A stretch of DNA of 64,000 nucleotides, taken from contig CP036279.1 of NCBI GenBank assembly GCA_007748055.1, positions 2,914,001 to 2,978,000 of the forward strand. Direction: 5' to 3'. The notes under the pieces are model-generated. The model ran no database searches. It had not been told where the DNA came from and was given only the letters and a program-made list of their open reading frames with translations. This DNA comes from Kolteria novifilia. Its GTDB lineage: Bacteria; Planctomycetota; Planctomycetia; Kolteriales; Kolteriaceae. The first letter of the stretch is position 1, and each line of letters starts with the position of its first letter. Positions 31,481 through 42,964 of the stretch are shown piece after piece. The translations under genes were made by a program, and so were the position numbers.

Positions 31481-32926
31481 ATGCAACGACTGCTCTCTTC
31501 AATAGTCGCGATCGCGATCGGATCGACCTTCGTCACGGCCACCAAGGCTGGCGCCGAGCAACCTCCGAGTATCCTCTTCTTCTTCGCCGACGACCAACGC
31601 CACGACACGCTTGGTTGTGCCGGTCATCCGATCGTCAAGACGCCGACGATCGACCGTTTGGCCGCCGAGGGCGTGCGATTCAACAATGCCTTCGTCACCA
31701 CGTCGATCTGTTGGGTCAGCCGGTCGACCATCCTGACGGGGCTGACCGCCCGCTCGTTCGGAACGCCGACGCAGCCCGACGCGATTAAGCCCGAAGCGCT
31801 CGGCCAACTCTATCCCGATCTCCTGCGCCAGGCGGGCTACCGCACCGGCTTCTACGGCAAGTGGCACGCCCACACGCCGAAAGGCTTCAACCCCAAAGAC
31901 CACTACGACGAGTTCGAGAAGATTTCTCGCAATCCCTACTTCAAGAAGCAGGCCGATGGGACCGAGCGACACACTTCCGAACTGATTGGCGATGGCGCCG
32001 TCGCGTTTCTCGAGTCGCAGCCGAAGGATCAGCCCTTCTGCCTCAATCTTTGGTTCAACGCCGCCCACGCCGAGGACCGCGACAAGCGTCCGGGCATCGG
32101 CCACTACCCCTGGCCCAAGGCGGTCGACGGAATGTACGACGACCTCACCATGGCGCCACCGCGACTCGACGACCCAGCGATCTACGCCGGCCAACCCGAC
32201 TTCCTGAAGAACTCACTCAATCGCGAACGTTACTTCTGGCGCTGGGACACGCCGGAGAAGTATCAGACCAATATGCGGGCGTACTACCGCATGATCAGCG
32301 GCATTGATGGCGTCATCGCCCGCGTGCTCGAGACTCTGCGCGAGCGGGGGCTCGCCGACAACACGATCGTCATCTACTCCGCCGACAACGGCTACTACAT
32401 GGGCGACCGTGGCTTCGCCGGCAAGTGGTCGCACTACGAGCAGTCGCTGCGCGTGCCGATGATCGTCGTCGATCCCCGGCTGCCGAAGGAGAAGCGTGGT
32501 CGCGTCGACGAGCGGATGGTGCTCAACCTCGATTTGCCGTCGACTTTTCTCGACTGGGCCGGCACGACGATCCCCAGCGAGTATCAGGGTGAGAGCCTCG
32601 CGCCGCTCGTCGCCGGAGAGCCGACTTCCGATTGGCGCCGCGATTTCTTCTGCGAGCACGTCTCGCTGGCGCCGAACATCACGTGGGAGGGGATTCGCGG
32701 TCCGCGCTATGTCTACGCCCGTTACTTCGATCAGTGGCCCGTGTACGAGTTCCTCCACGATCTCGAGAAGGATCCCGACCAACTCACGAATTTCGCGAGC
32801 AATCCCGCGTACGCCTCGGTCCTCGACACGATGCGGGCCCGCTGCGACGAAGAGGTTGCGGTCCACGGCGGTCCCTTGGCCCCCATCGACGAGCGCCGTT
32901 CCGGGGTCCATCGCAAGAAGAAGTGA
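31481..32926 (+). CDS. Exported sulfatase with a non-standard CxVxR site
   Basis: 481 residues with a signal peptide (MQRLLSSIVAIAIGSTFVTA..., cut near AGAEQ). It opens ILFFFADDQRHDTLGC and has the active-site region SICWVSRSTILTGL, that is C77-W-V-S-R81. The third position of the core, normally Pro or Ala, is Val. The metal ligands (ADD at 36-38 and the later YSADNGYYMGD with Asp and Asn) and the FYGKWH segment are present, so the fold is intact. It may still be matured, since flanking residues (TILTG) are normal, or it may rely on unmodified Cys. Last gene of the sulfatase/oxidoreductase run, 100 bases after the Gfo/Idh/MocA gene. Confidence 0.9.
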   Translation: MQRLLSSIVAIAIGSTFVTATKAGAEQPPSILFFFADDQRHDTLGCAGHPIVKTPTIDRLAAEGVRFNNAFVTTSICWVSRSTILTGLTARSFGTPTQPDAIKPEALGQLYPDLLRQAGYRTGFYGKWHAHTPKGFNPKDHYDEFEKISRNPYFKKQADGTERHTSELIGDGAVAFLESQPKDQPFCLNLWFNAAHAEDRDKRPGIGHYPWPKAVDGMYDDLTMAPPRLDDPAIYAGQPDFLKNSLNRERYFWRWDTPEKYQTNMRAYYRMISGIDGVIARVLETLRERGLADNTIVIYSADNGYYMGDRGFAGKWSHYEQSLRVPMIVVDPRLPKEKRGRVDERMVLNLDLPSTFLDWAGTTIPSEYQGESLAPLVAGEPTSDWRRDFFCEHVSLAPNITWEGIRGPRYVYARYFDQWPVYEFLHDLEKDPDQLTNFASNPAYASVLDTMRARCDEEVAVHGGPLAPIDERRSGVHRKKK

Positions 32927-33050
32927 ACCTACGACGATCGTGGCACCTCATTCGATTGATCGGCTCACGCATCCTCTTTGCCAAAAACGATGCGTGCCGA
33001 GACATTGGCGGGAGGCCTGCTGGGCCATAGAATGTTCTTTTGCATCTCAA

Positions 33051-33133
33051 GCCGAAGTGGCGGAATGGCAGACGCGCTGGATTCAAAATCCAGTTCAGGC
33101 AACTGAGTGTGGGTTCGAGTCCCACCTTCGGCA
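33051..33133 (+). tRNA. tRNA-Leu (anticodon CAA)
   Basis: 83 nucleotides. Acceptor stem GCCGAAG/CTTCGGC with discriminator A, anticodon stem CTGGA/TCCAG enclosing TTCAAAA (anticodon CAA), a variable arm of class II type, and T-arm GTGGG-TTCGAGT-CCCAC. CCA is not encoded. Reads the TTG leucine codon. Confidence 0.97.
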
Positions 33134-33615
33134 CTTGAGTCGTCTCGGACACGGATTCCTTCCATCACCTCGACGAACTGGCTGGACGGGACCCTCGAAG
33201 CGATGGCGGTTCGCGGAACCGTGCGAAGTTTCATCGGTCGCGATGAGTTTGATGCGTCCTGGAAGGGGATGGGAGAACTTCCGTTCCCGCGGGCGTGAGG
33301 AGCACCTCGTGCGAGGGAAAGTCGCCGGGTGATCTATCGTGGACGAACGACGTGTGTTATGATCGGACAACATGGCGCGAGACCGGCAAGCTCGATGAGT
33401 TTGGCCGTGTTCATTCAAATTCGAGACTGTAGTCACCAGGACGATGATTCAACCGCAACCGATTGAAGCTTTCTTCCTGGTATCTTCCTTCCGACCGAGA
33501 CTGATTCGCTTGCTCCACCATTGATCGGCTGTCAGTGTGTTCACGCTGCCAGCACCTCGTGCCCGCTCCGGTGAGCGGCCGAAACAGTGCTTTGTCGAAG
33601 AAAGATCGAGAACGA
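33134..33615. other. Long leader region of the helicase gene
   Basis: About 480 bases between tRNA-Leu and the helicase start, with no supported gene. It contains a possible extended -10 promoter at 33355-33363, which would give the helicase mRNA a leader of about 250 bases. Confidence 0.4.
33355..33363 (+). promoter_or_regulatory. Possible extended -10 promoter element
   Basis: TGTTATGAT matches a TGn-TATnnT extended -10. No good -35 is seen 16-18 bases upstream. It is oriented toward the DEAD-box helicase gene, whose ATG is about 250 bases downstream. Confidence 0.3.
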
Positions 33616-34977
33616 ATGCGATTTGAAGATCTCGCGCTCTGCGAGCCAATTCTCCGTAGCCTCAAAACGACCGGCTACGAAACAGCGACCCCCATCCAAC
33701 AAAAGGCCATCCCCAAGCTCCTCGCGGGGCGGGACATCCTCGGCTGTGCCCAAACGGGTACCGGCAAGACCGCCGCGTTCACCCTTCCCACGTTGCATCG
33801 GCTTGAGGAGTCCTCCGTCCCCTCCTCAGGCGGGAAACGACGACGGCAGGGCGGCGGCAACCGAGTCATTCGCGCCCTCGTGTTGGCCCCGACGCGCGAA
33901 CTGGCCGGCCAGGTTGGCCAGAGCCTGATGACGTATGGCAAGCATACGAGCCTTCGGTACACCGTCATCTTCGGCGGCGTTCCTCAGGGCAGACAGGTGC
34001 GGGCACTCCAGTCGGGCGTCGACGTCCTCGTCGCGACGCCGGGGCGACTCCTGGACCTCGTCGATCAGGGATTCATTGATCTATCCGCGGTGGAGGTGCT
34101 GATCCTCGACGAAGCCGATCAGATGCTCGACATGGGCTTCATCCACGACTTGCGGAGAATCGTCACCCACGTTCCCGAGCAGCGCCAGACGCTGATGTTT
34201 TCGGCGACGATGCCGAAGCAGATTCGCGAATTGGCCAAGCAGTGGCTGACCAAGCCGATCGAGGTCAACGTCTCGCCGGTCTCCTCGACGCCGCGGCAGG
34301 TGACGCAATCGGTTTGTTTCGTCGAACGAGGCGACAAGGCAGCGACGCTGACGCAGTTCCTCCACGAGACGCCCCGTTCCCGGACGCTTGTCTTTTCGCG
34401 CACGAAGCATGGCGCCGACAAGATCGCCCGCAATTTGCAGCGTGACGGCATCCGCGCGGTCTCGATTCACGGCAACAAGAGCCACGCCCAACGCCAGGCC
34501 GCGATTCGCAAATTCAACTCGCCCACACCCACGGTGTTGGTGGCGACCGATCTCGCCTCGCGGGGGCTCGACTTCTCGTCGATCTCGCACGTGATCAATT
34601 TCGACTTGCCCGACACGCCGGAGGTTTACGTCCATCGCATTGGGCGAACGGGTCGTGCGGGAGCGTCGGGTCAGGCGATCTCGTTCTGTTCTCGGGACGA
34701 GCGAAATCAGCTTCGTTCGATTGAACGATTGACTGGCCAGCCGGTTCCCGTTCAATCGATACAGGGAAAGTCGGGCGAGGTGTCCGGCGAGGCGATGGCT
34801 GCTCCCGCGGAGACGGTGGAACGAACGCCGGCTCCGGCGGCGAGATCGAAACCTCGTTCGAAGCGGCGGGGTGCTCAGCACTCCTCCGGGAACTTTGTCA
34901 AGACATCGGGCCGGTCGAACGATCGTCCCAAGAAGAAAACGCGGAAACCGCGTCGACCGAGCGAGCGTGCGGTCTAG
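33616..34977 (+). CDS. rhlE: DEAD-box ATP-dependent RNA helicase (RhlE type)
   Basis: 453 residues from MRFEDLALCEPILRSL, the usual RhlE-type N-terminus; the frame extends further upstream but that part lacks helicase features. Visible motifs: Q motif TPIQQKAIP (25-33), Walker A AQTGTGKT (45-52), PTRELAGQV, DEAD in LILDEADQML, SAT in FSATMP, and HRIGRTGRAG. The C-terminal about 80 residues are basic and disordered (RSKPRSKRRG, KKKTRKPRRP), expected to bind RNA. It unwinds RNA, with roles in ribosome assembly and cold adaptation. The cold-shock protein gene follows after 54 bases on the same strand, supporting a cold-response pairing. The exact subfamily (RhlE versus other DEAD proteins) is likely, not certain. 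Confidence 0.95.
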   Translation: MRFEDLALCEPILRSLKTTGYETATPIQQKAIPKLLAGRDILGCAQTGTGKTAAFTLPTLHRLEESSVPSSGGKRRRQGGGNRVIRALVLAPTRELAGQVGQSLMTYGKHTSLRYTVIFGGVPQGRQVRALQSGVDVLVATPGRLLDLVDQGFIDLSAVEVLILDEADQMLDMGFIHDLRRIVTHVPEQRQTLMFSATMPKQIRELAKQWLTKPIEVNVSPVSSTPRQVTQSVCFVERGDKAATLTQFLHETPRSRTLVFSRTKHGADKIARNLQRDGIRAVSIHGNKSHAQRQAAIRKFNSPTPTVLVATDLASRGLDFSSISHVINFDLPDTPEVYVHRIGRTGRAGASGQAISFCSRDERNQLRSIERLTGQPVPVQSIQGKSGEVSGEAMAAPAETVERTPAPAARSKPRSKRRGAQHSSGNFVKTSGRSNDRPKKKTRKPRRPSERAV

Positions 34978-35031
34978 AGCAATGCGCTGAAACACGTTCA
35001 TGGCTATCATCTTTTTGTGAGGGAGAACGCA

Positions 35032-35229
35032 ATGCCCCAAGGCACGATCAAGAAGCTTGTCACCGACAAGGGCTTCGGTTTCATCAAAGGCGAACGTAAC
35101 GAAATCTTCTTTCATCATTCCGCGCTGGTCGGAACGACGATCGAAGAGCTCCAAGAGAATCAGACGGTGGAGTATGAGGAAGGCCAAGGCCCCAAGGGCC
35201 CGCGCGCCGAGAACGTTCGCCCTGTCTAA
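35032..35229 (+). CDS. Cold-shock domain protein (CspA family)
   Basis: 65 residues from MPQGTIKKLVTDKGFGFI; GTGAGGGAGAA lies just before the ATG. It is a single OB-fold cold-shock domain with RNP1 (KGFGFI) and RNP2 (EIFFHHSA). It binds single-stranded RNA or DNA and acts as an RNA chaperone. It lies 54 bases after the DEAD-box helicase and is followed by a strong intrinsic terminator, so the two are probably one transcription unit or have overlapping transcripts. Confidence 0.96.
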   Translation: MPQGTIKKLVTDKGFGFIKGERNEIFFHHSALVGTTIEELQENQTVEYEEGQGPKGPRAENVRPV

Positions 35230-35322
35230 TTGACAGTCAACGCGAATGCGGGCATCGAGTCACTCGGTCGCCCGCCGAGACCCAGCGGGCTTCAAGTTAG
35301 TTGATGGCCCGCTGGTCGGACA

Positions 35323-35353
35323 CCCTCCTGAAAGATGGAGGGTTTCGTTTTTC
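35323..35353 (+). terminator. Intrinsic terminator of the helicase/cold-shock unit
   Basis: Stem CCCTCC/GGAGGG with loop TGAAAGAT followed directly by TTTCGTTTTTC. It lies about 95 bases after the cold-shock stop codon. Confidence 0.85.
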
Positions 35354-35495
35354 TTGGAGTGCGCCGTCAGGATTGACGACGATGCGAGCCGTGCCTCATA
35401 GCCGGTTCACGTGACGCGTTCCTCGATGCCGGCCTCACGCGGCGCACTGCCCATCACCATTCAATTCGCCTTTCGCACTCTCGACGCATCGTCAC

Positions 35496-37472
35496 CTAGG
35501 GTGACTCGAGCGACGAACTCCCCTGCTTCCGCAGCAACACCTGCCAGTCCGCATTCTCGGTCTTGAACTTCTGGAGGGCGAGGTACTCCGCGCCGGTGAG
35601 GCGGCCGTCGTTGTTGGAATCGGTCACAACGAAGAGCCAGGACCAGTCGGGTTTCGCGGCGTTCCACTCGTCTAGGGAGACGACGCCGTCGCCGTTGGTG
35701 TCGCTTTGGTCGAGGAGGCTCTCGAAGGAATAGCTTCGCGGCTTGGAACCTCGCGGGGGGCGGACCGGATGGTCGACGTTCGGATCCCAGACGAGCTTCT
35801 GTTTGGCCTTCTCGAGAGCTTGGCGATAAGTCGCCATGTCGATCTTTTGGACGCTGGTGCCTTCATCAATCGCGTGACAGGCGGCGATGCCGGCCGACTC
35901 GCCGCAGATCATGAAGACCGGCTCCATCCGCGCCGAGGCGTAGCCGAGATGTGTGGCGGAGAAGCAGACCGGTACCAGCAGGTTTCCGCACTCCTCGGCA
36001 CGCGGCGTGATAGCCCGATAGGAGATTGGGTAGGGAACGTTGGTTGGTCCTTTGCTGCCGCCGACGAACATTTTGCCTTCGACGCCGACCTTGACCTGAT
36101 CGCCGTCGCGCACCCAGATCCTTCGGACGGGGTAGACGTCGATACCGTACTGGGCCAGGCCGATCGGATCGTCGACGCTCGTCTGGTTGTAGACGTCGTG
36201 AGCGGTGACGGTATAGGGGCCGTTCAAACGGCGGGCGACGCGGACGTAGAGCTGGTGTGGCCAGCCCTTAGTCTCGTGATGGAAGCGGGCGTCGAGTCCA
36301 AGCGCCGCGACCTCCTCGCGATACGACTTCGGCACCCGAGGATCGGTGCTCATGAAGTGATGCAAGCCGCGAAGATAGTCTTGGTGCGCCTTCCAGACGC
36401 GGCTCTTCGTGGCGTAGTCGCCATCCGCGTAGAGGTAGCTGATCCCCAGCGGCGCCATGGAGAAGAGGGTGTCGCGCTGGTAGTTCCACTCTCCGGAGTT
36501 CTTCCAGCCGGGGAAGATCCCGATGAGACTCTTGCGCAGCTTCGCCGGGTCGTCGATCGTGTCGACCAAATAGGACACGTAGCGGCCGACGAGTTCGTAG
36601 TCCTCGGGTGAGTAGTCGGCGGGTGGCGTGATGGGGTACTGTCGCTTCGGATCGGACGTCGTGTAGTAGCGATAGTTGTAGGCCTGGGTGTAGCCATCGG
36701 CGGCCCCTCCGTCGTTGCCATGATCGGCGAGGACCCACTTGAGCAAGCCGCTCGAGGGATCGCCAGGGGTGACGAAGGGATCGATCGGCGTTAAGAGCAT
36801 GGGGGGCTGGACCCCGGCATTGGGCTCATCGAACTCGGCGGCGGCCTCGCGTCCGACGCGGTAGCTCACGCCTGCCCGCTTCATCAAGTCGCCGTCGTAG
36901 CTCGCATCGAGAAAGACCTTCGCGGCGACGGTCAGGTTGTTCTCGGCCGTCGCTTCGGCGGGAGGGCAGCCCAGGTCGTCGAAAGGGGCGAGATCGAAGG
37001 ATGCCTTGACGATCGTCGCGTCCCTAAGATCACAAGTGGCCACGCGGTGCTCCCGGATGACCTCGATGCCGTGAACCTTGAGGAGCGACTCGAAGTCCTC
37101 ACGGATGCTGTCAGGTCCGTAGACGCGGTCGCCGCCCGTCTTCGCGTCGTTCTTCTCCGAAGGTTCCCACCAGGGAAAATCCTTTCCCAACGTCGGCAGC
37201 AGTTCCTTGGTCAGCCCTCCGGTGGCGGCGTAGCTGGGACAGTCCTGTAGCGGCTTGAGCCCAGCGCCCAGAACGCCCCCGACCCACCGACTCGGTTCGA
37301 CGATCACGACCGAGCGGCCTTCGCGTTTGACCGCGATCGCGGCGACGATCCCCGAGGGCGTCGCGCCATAGACGCAAACGTCGGCCTCGATCGCTTTGGG
37401 CTTCTCCTTCGCGCCGGCGATGGTGCCGATCACGACGAGCAAGCAAAGGGTACACGACGATTCAAAGGGCAT
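35496..37472 (-). CDS. Exported FAD-dependent oxidoreductase with two C-terminal EF-hands
   Basis: 658 residues from MPFESSCTLCLLVVIGTIAGA, a signal peptide; AAAGGTGG precedes the ATG. The longer open frame reaches into the neighbouring gene and is not used. A Rossmann FAD motif reads VCVYGATPSG (32-41) with an acidic residue at E59 (VIVEPSRWVGG). The FAD_oxidored-type fold fills the protein to about residue 570. Near the C-terminus are two EF-hand loops, D591-T-N-G-D-G...E602 and D618-S-N-N-D-G...E629, likely to bind calcium. Such proteins are common in planctomycetes and are often annotated xanthan lyase-like, but no activity can be assigned. The start is 29 bases after the stop of the upstream glycoside hydrolase-like gene: same operon. 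Confidence 0.9.
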   Translation of the reverse strand: MPFESSCTLCLLVVIGTIAGAKEKPKAIEADVCVYGATPSGIVAAIAVKREGRSVVIVEPSRWVGGVLGAGLKPLQDCPSYAATGGLTKELLPTLGKDFPWWEPSEKNDAKTGGDRVYGPDSIREDFESLLKVHGIEVIREHRVATCDLRDATIVKASFDLAPFDDLGCPPAEATAENNLTVAAKVFLDASYDGDLMKRAGVSYRVGREAAAEFDEPNAGVQPPMLLTPIDPFVTPGDPSSGLLKWVLADHGNDGGAADGYTQAYNYRYYTTSDPKRQYPITPPADYSPEDYELVGRYVSYLVDTIDDPAKLRKSLIGIFPGWKNSGEWNYQRDTLFSMAPLGISYLYADGDYATKSRVWKAHQDYLRGLHHFMSTDPRVPKSYREEVAALGLDARFHHETKGWPHQLYVRVARRLNGPYTVTAHDVYNQTSVDDPIGLAQYGIDVYPVRRIWVRDGDQVKVGVEGKMFVGGSKGPTNVPYPISYRAITPRAEECGNLLVPVCFSATHLGYASARMEPVFMICGESAGIAACHAIDEGTSVQKIDMATYRQALEKAKQKLVWDPNVDHPVRPPRGSKPRSYSFESLLDQSDTNGDGVVSLDEWNAAKPDWSWLFVVTDSNNDGRLTGAEYLALQKFKTENADWQVLLRKQGSSSLESP

Positions 37473-37501
37473 TCGGTTCCACCTTTCGTCGGCGACGATG
37501 G

Positions 37502-39427
37502 TCATTGTCGCCGCAGGACCGCCAACCAGTCTTCCTTGGGGGCGCTCGGTGGTGTCCCGAGCGAAACGGCTTTCCCGCCAGTGACCTCGGTGACGGAGCC
37601 GGTGGCGAGCGGTCCGCCGTGCCGCGGGTCGAACCAGCGAACGGTGAAAGTGCCGGCAGCGTCGCTCAGGTCGAGTTTGGTCGATTCGACGGTCGGGAAG
37701 TAAACGAGATAGAGTTCGCCTGGCTTGGCGAAACAGAATCGACTGTTGGTCGACTTCGAATTGCCGATCAACGCGTCGGCGCTGGTCATCTCCCAGAAGG
37801 GGATCGCGTGGTCCTTGAAGAAGGCCAGCGCGACGCGGCAATAGTCCCACGTTTGGTCGCGGCTGCGAAAGTCTTCGAGGAGGAGGTCGTTCTCGGGGAG
37901 TTTGTAGCCAAAGTAATACTCGACCCCCGCGCCGCCCGCCATCAGGGTTCCCCAGAGCGTCAGCTTGCGAATGTCGTGCAAGTCATAGGTCTTCTTCTCG
38001 CCCGCGAGGCCGTCGTGTCCGCGATAGCCCCGGTCGGGGGGGACGCCGTGGGCCGCGGGGCCTTGCTCATCGTTGCAGACCACCCAGGGCCGGTTGGCGC
38101 GAGCCGACTCGCGCACCCACTTGAGGGTCCGTTGATGGGCCGCGTTCCAGTTGTTCTGCAGCGAAGCACCGGTGAGGAGTGACTTGGAGCCCAACAGCGG
38201 CGGGTAGACCTTGTCCTGTTGGTTGGGGAACGTGTGAATCGCGATGTTGTGGCGATAGGGATCGGTGTCGTGGAGGTAGCGGATCATGTCGCGTTGCTCG
38301 GCGGGCGTCTGCGTGTTCTCCTCGCCGATATTCCAGACGAGAGCCAACTCGTGAGCGAAGCGAGCGATCAGTTCGCGGAGGTAGAGTTTGCGCTCCGGGC
38401 CGAGCCGGCCGTCGTCAAGCGCGGTGGGAGTCGATTTGGTCCGCGAGTTCTTCCCGTGGCGGTTGTCATCCATCTCGGTTTCCTGAAGTTTGAAATGGAG
38501 ATGCATGCCCCGGTTGTTGGCGTGATCGAAGACGATCTGCCATTGGGCGAGTTTTGAGCAGTCGTAGTGGAACTTGTCGTCGCGGCTGACGAAAGGCCAG
38601 ACATTGTCGCCGTCGCCACCGGCGTTGTAGGGGAGGAAGGAGATCGTGTTGCAGCCCTTGGCGGCGAGATAGTTGATCGCGCCGAGCAAGCCCTTGCCCT
38701 TGCCGTCCTTCCAGGTCGGGTCGCCCGGACGCCAGTCCTTCACATGGGGCGCCCACCTCTTGAGAGGGACCTGCCCCTTGTTGGCGCGAGTGCCGTCGAA
38801 GTCGATGGTGGCCAGGAGCGTCTCGGGAGCATCGGGGCCGGCCTTGAGGAAGTACTCTCCATTGCCTGCAAAGCGTTGGTAGTGTTTGCCAACGTACTCG
38901 AGTCGGCCCTTCGCACGAAAGTCGCGGCCGGTCTTGTCGGTCGGAGCGATGGTGAACTGGCCCCTCTTCGCGTAGGCCGGAAGCTCCATACTCTTCGCGC
39001 TGGAGTTAATGGCGACATTCTTTCCCCGTCGCATCGAGGTCGCGTAGCTCCAGCGGCCCGGCTTGTCGGGGGACAGGTGGGCTCGCCACGTCGTTCCCGA
39101 GGTCGCGCCCGTGTTGGCGGCATCCCCATCGGCGGCGAAGTAGCCCGGGACGGTGTAAGCCGGTGATCCTGACTCGTGGGTGAATCGCACCGTGAAGCGA
39201 TAGTCCGTGAAAGGGTTGGGATCGTTGTCGAGTTCGTCGGCCTGAGGGCCACTCATCGACAGGGTGAGTTTATGCCACTGCCTCTGGTCGCCACTCACCA
39301 CGATAGAGCCGTCCCCGCCGGGTTTTGGACGCTCGTTCTTGGACGAGGGGGAACTTTCGTCGGCATGGAGTTCCAGCGGAGTACCCACGGTGACGACCAT
39401 GAGAGACACAACAAGGAGACGCAGCAT
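37502..39427 (-). CDS. Exported DUF5060/DUF4038-like glycoside hydrolase-type protein
   Basis: 641 residues with a signal peptide (MLRLLVVSLMVVTVGTPLELHA) and AGAGAGGG before the ATG. Residues about 45-160 match a DUF5060-like beta domain (WHKLTLSMSGP, DYRFTVRF, PGYFAADGDA, KPGRWSYATSM). Residues about 170-540 look like a TIM-barrel glycoside hydrolase (YFLKAGPDAPE, KGCNTISFLPYNAGGDGDNVWPF, GMHLHFKLQETE, ELALVWNIGEENTQT, RPWVVCNDEQGP), where the Glu in IGEE and in NDEQ are candidate catalytic acids. A small C-terminal beta domain (about 550-640) resembles the putative collagen-binding domain of apiosidase-like proteins. Substrate not known. In an operon with the FAD oxidoreductase and probably the upstream double sulfatase (168 bases). 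Confidence 0.82.
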   Translation of the reverse strand: MLRLLVVSLMVVTVGTPLELHADESSPSSKNERPKPGGDGSIVVSGDQRQWHKLTLSMSGPQADELDNDPNPFTDYRFTVRFTHESGSPAYTVPGYFAADGDAANTGATSGTTWRAHLSPDKPGRWSYATSMRRGKNVAINSSAKSMELPAYAKRGQFTIAPTDKTGRDFRAKGRLEYVGKHYQRFAGNGEYFLKAGPDAPETLLATIDFDGTRANKGQVPLKRWAPHVKDWRPGDPTWKDGKGKGLLGAINYLAAKGCNTISFLPYNAGGDGDNVWPFVSRDDKFHYDCSKLAQWQIVFDHANNRGMHLHFKLQETEMDDNRHGKNSRTKSTPTALDDGRLGPERKLYLRELIARFAHELALVWNIGEENTQTPAEQRDMIRYLHDTDPYRHNIAIHTFPNQQDKVYPPLLGSKSLLTGASLQNNWNAAHQRTLKWVRESARANRPWVVCNDEQGPAAHGVPPDRGYRGHDGLAGEKKTYDLHDIRKLTLWGTLMAGGAGVEYYFGYKLPENDLLLEDFRSRDQTWDYCRVALAFFKDHAIPFWEMTSADALIGNSKSTNSRFCFAKPGELYLVYFPTVESTKLDLSDAAGTFTVRWFDPRHGGPLATGSVTEVTGGKAVSLGTPPSAPKEDWLAVLRRQ

Positions 39428-39595
39428 CGATCGGTTCCCTCTCTGACGCGATGAAGTGGACTTCCGGCGCGATGGGAGTCATCGTCGTCGAACGACAGGT
39501 GACTCCCGCGTGAACACACGAGCGTGAGCCTCGCTGCGTGCCCACGCTTGCCTTGACATGGCATCCAGTATCGGAGGGAACAGGTCGTTGGTGCG

Positions 39596-42388
<2,793 letters not shown>

Positions 42389-42964
42389 TGTTTCCCTATA
42401 GCTGTCGGGGGGATCGCGGGTCGGTCAATACGGCTCCAGAGTGAAACATCTCGGAAGGCGAGCCGAACTCAAGCTCCCAGTGTAACGGCTAAGGCCTTGG
42501 GCAGCGACGTTTTCATTCGACGTCCCGTGTCGACGGGGGAGAGCGATCACGCTGGCAAGAAAGAGGTGAGGTGAGCCGCCTGGGGGGGGCGACTCACCGA
42601 GTGGGGAAGGATAAGGAGCAAAGGGGTACGCCGGACGTTGTACCCTTGAGTCGTGAAGTCGCGATGTCGGAACGGTGAAGAATTGATGTTCCGTGGATCG
42701 GATTGGTCCAAGGTGGGACGGTCAAACCGCTTGCGCGGTACGGGGAACCTGTGGAATTCACGGGTCTCGTGACCAGCCTTCCCCAACGCCCCGAGGCGGG
42801 GGCATTGCGTGAGTCACTTGGCACGATAGACAATGGCGGAATGTTGGAGGTTGTTCCAACGTGGAGAGCGTTGTGGTGACGCGCGGAACCTTGGCACTGG
42901 CTGACCAGCAGCCAGTGGTACCCTAAGAAGGATGGCATCCGAAGAAGGATGATGGACTAATTCG
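42389..42964. other. Intergenic region with one dispersed hairpin
   Basis: About 575 bases between the double sulfatase start and the sthA stop. It holds an ACTGGCTG hairpin element at 42893-42923. A run of open frame on the minus strand (42594-42938) begins inside that element and looks non-coding. No other structure seen. Confidence 0.5.
42893..42923 (+). repeat. Dispersed hairpin repeat, ACTGGCTG family, copy 2
   Basis: GGCACTGGCTGACCAGCAGC followed by CAGTGGTACCC: arms ACTGGCTG (42896-42903) and CAGCCAGT (42909-42916) around ACCAG. Same orientation as the copy at 48975-49006. Confidence 0.8.
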
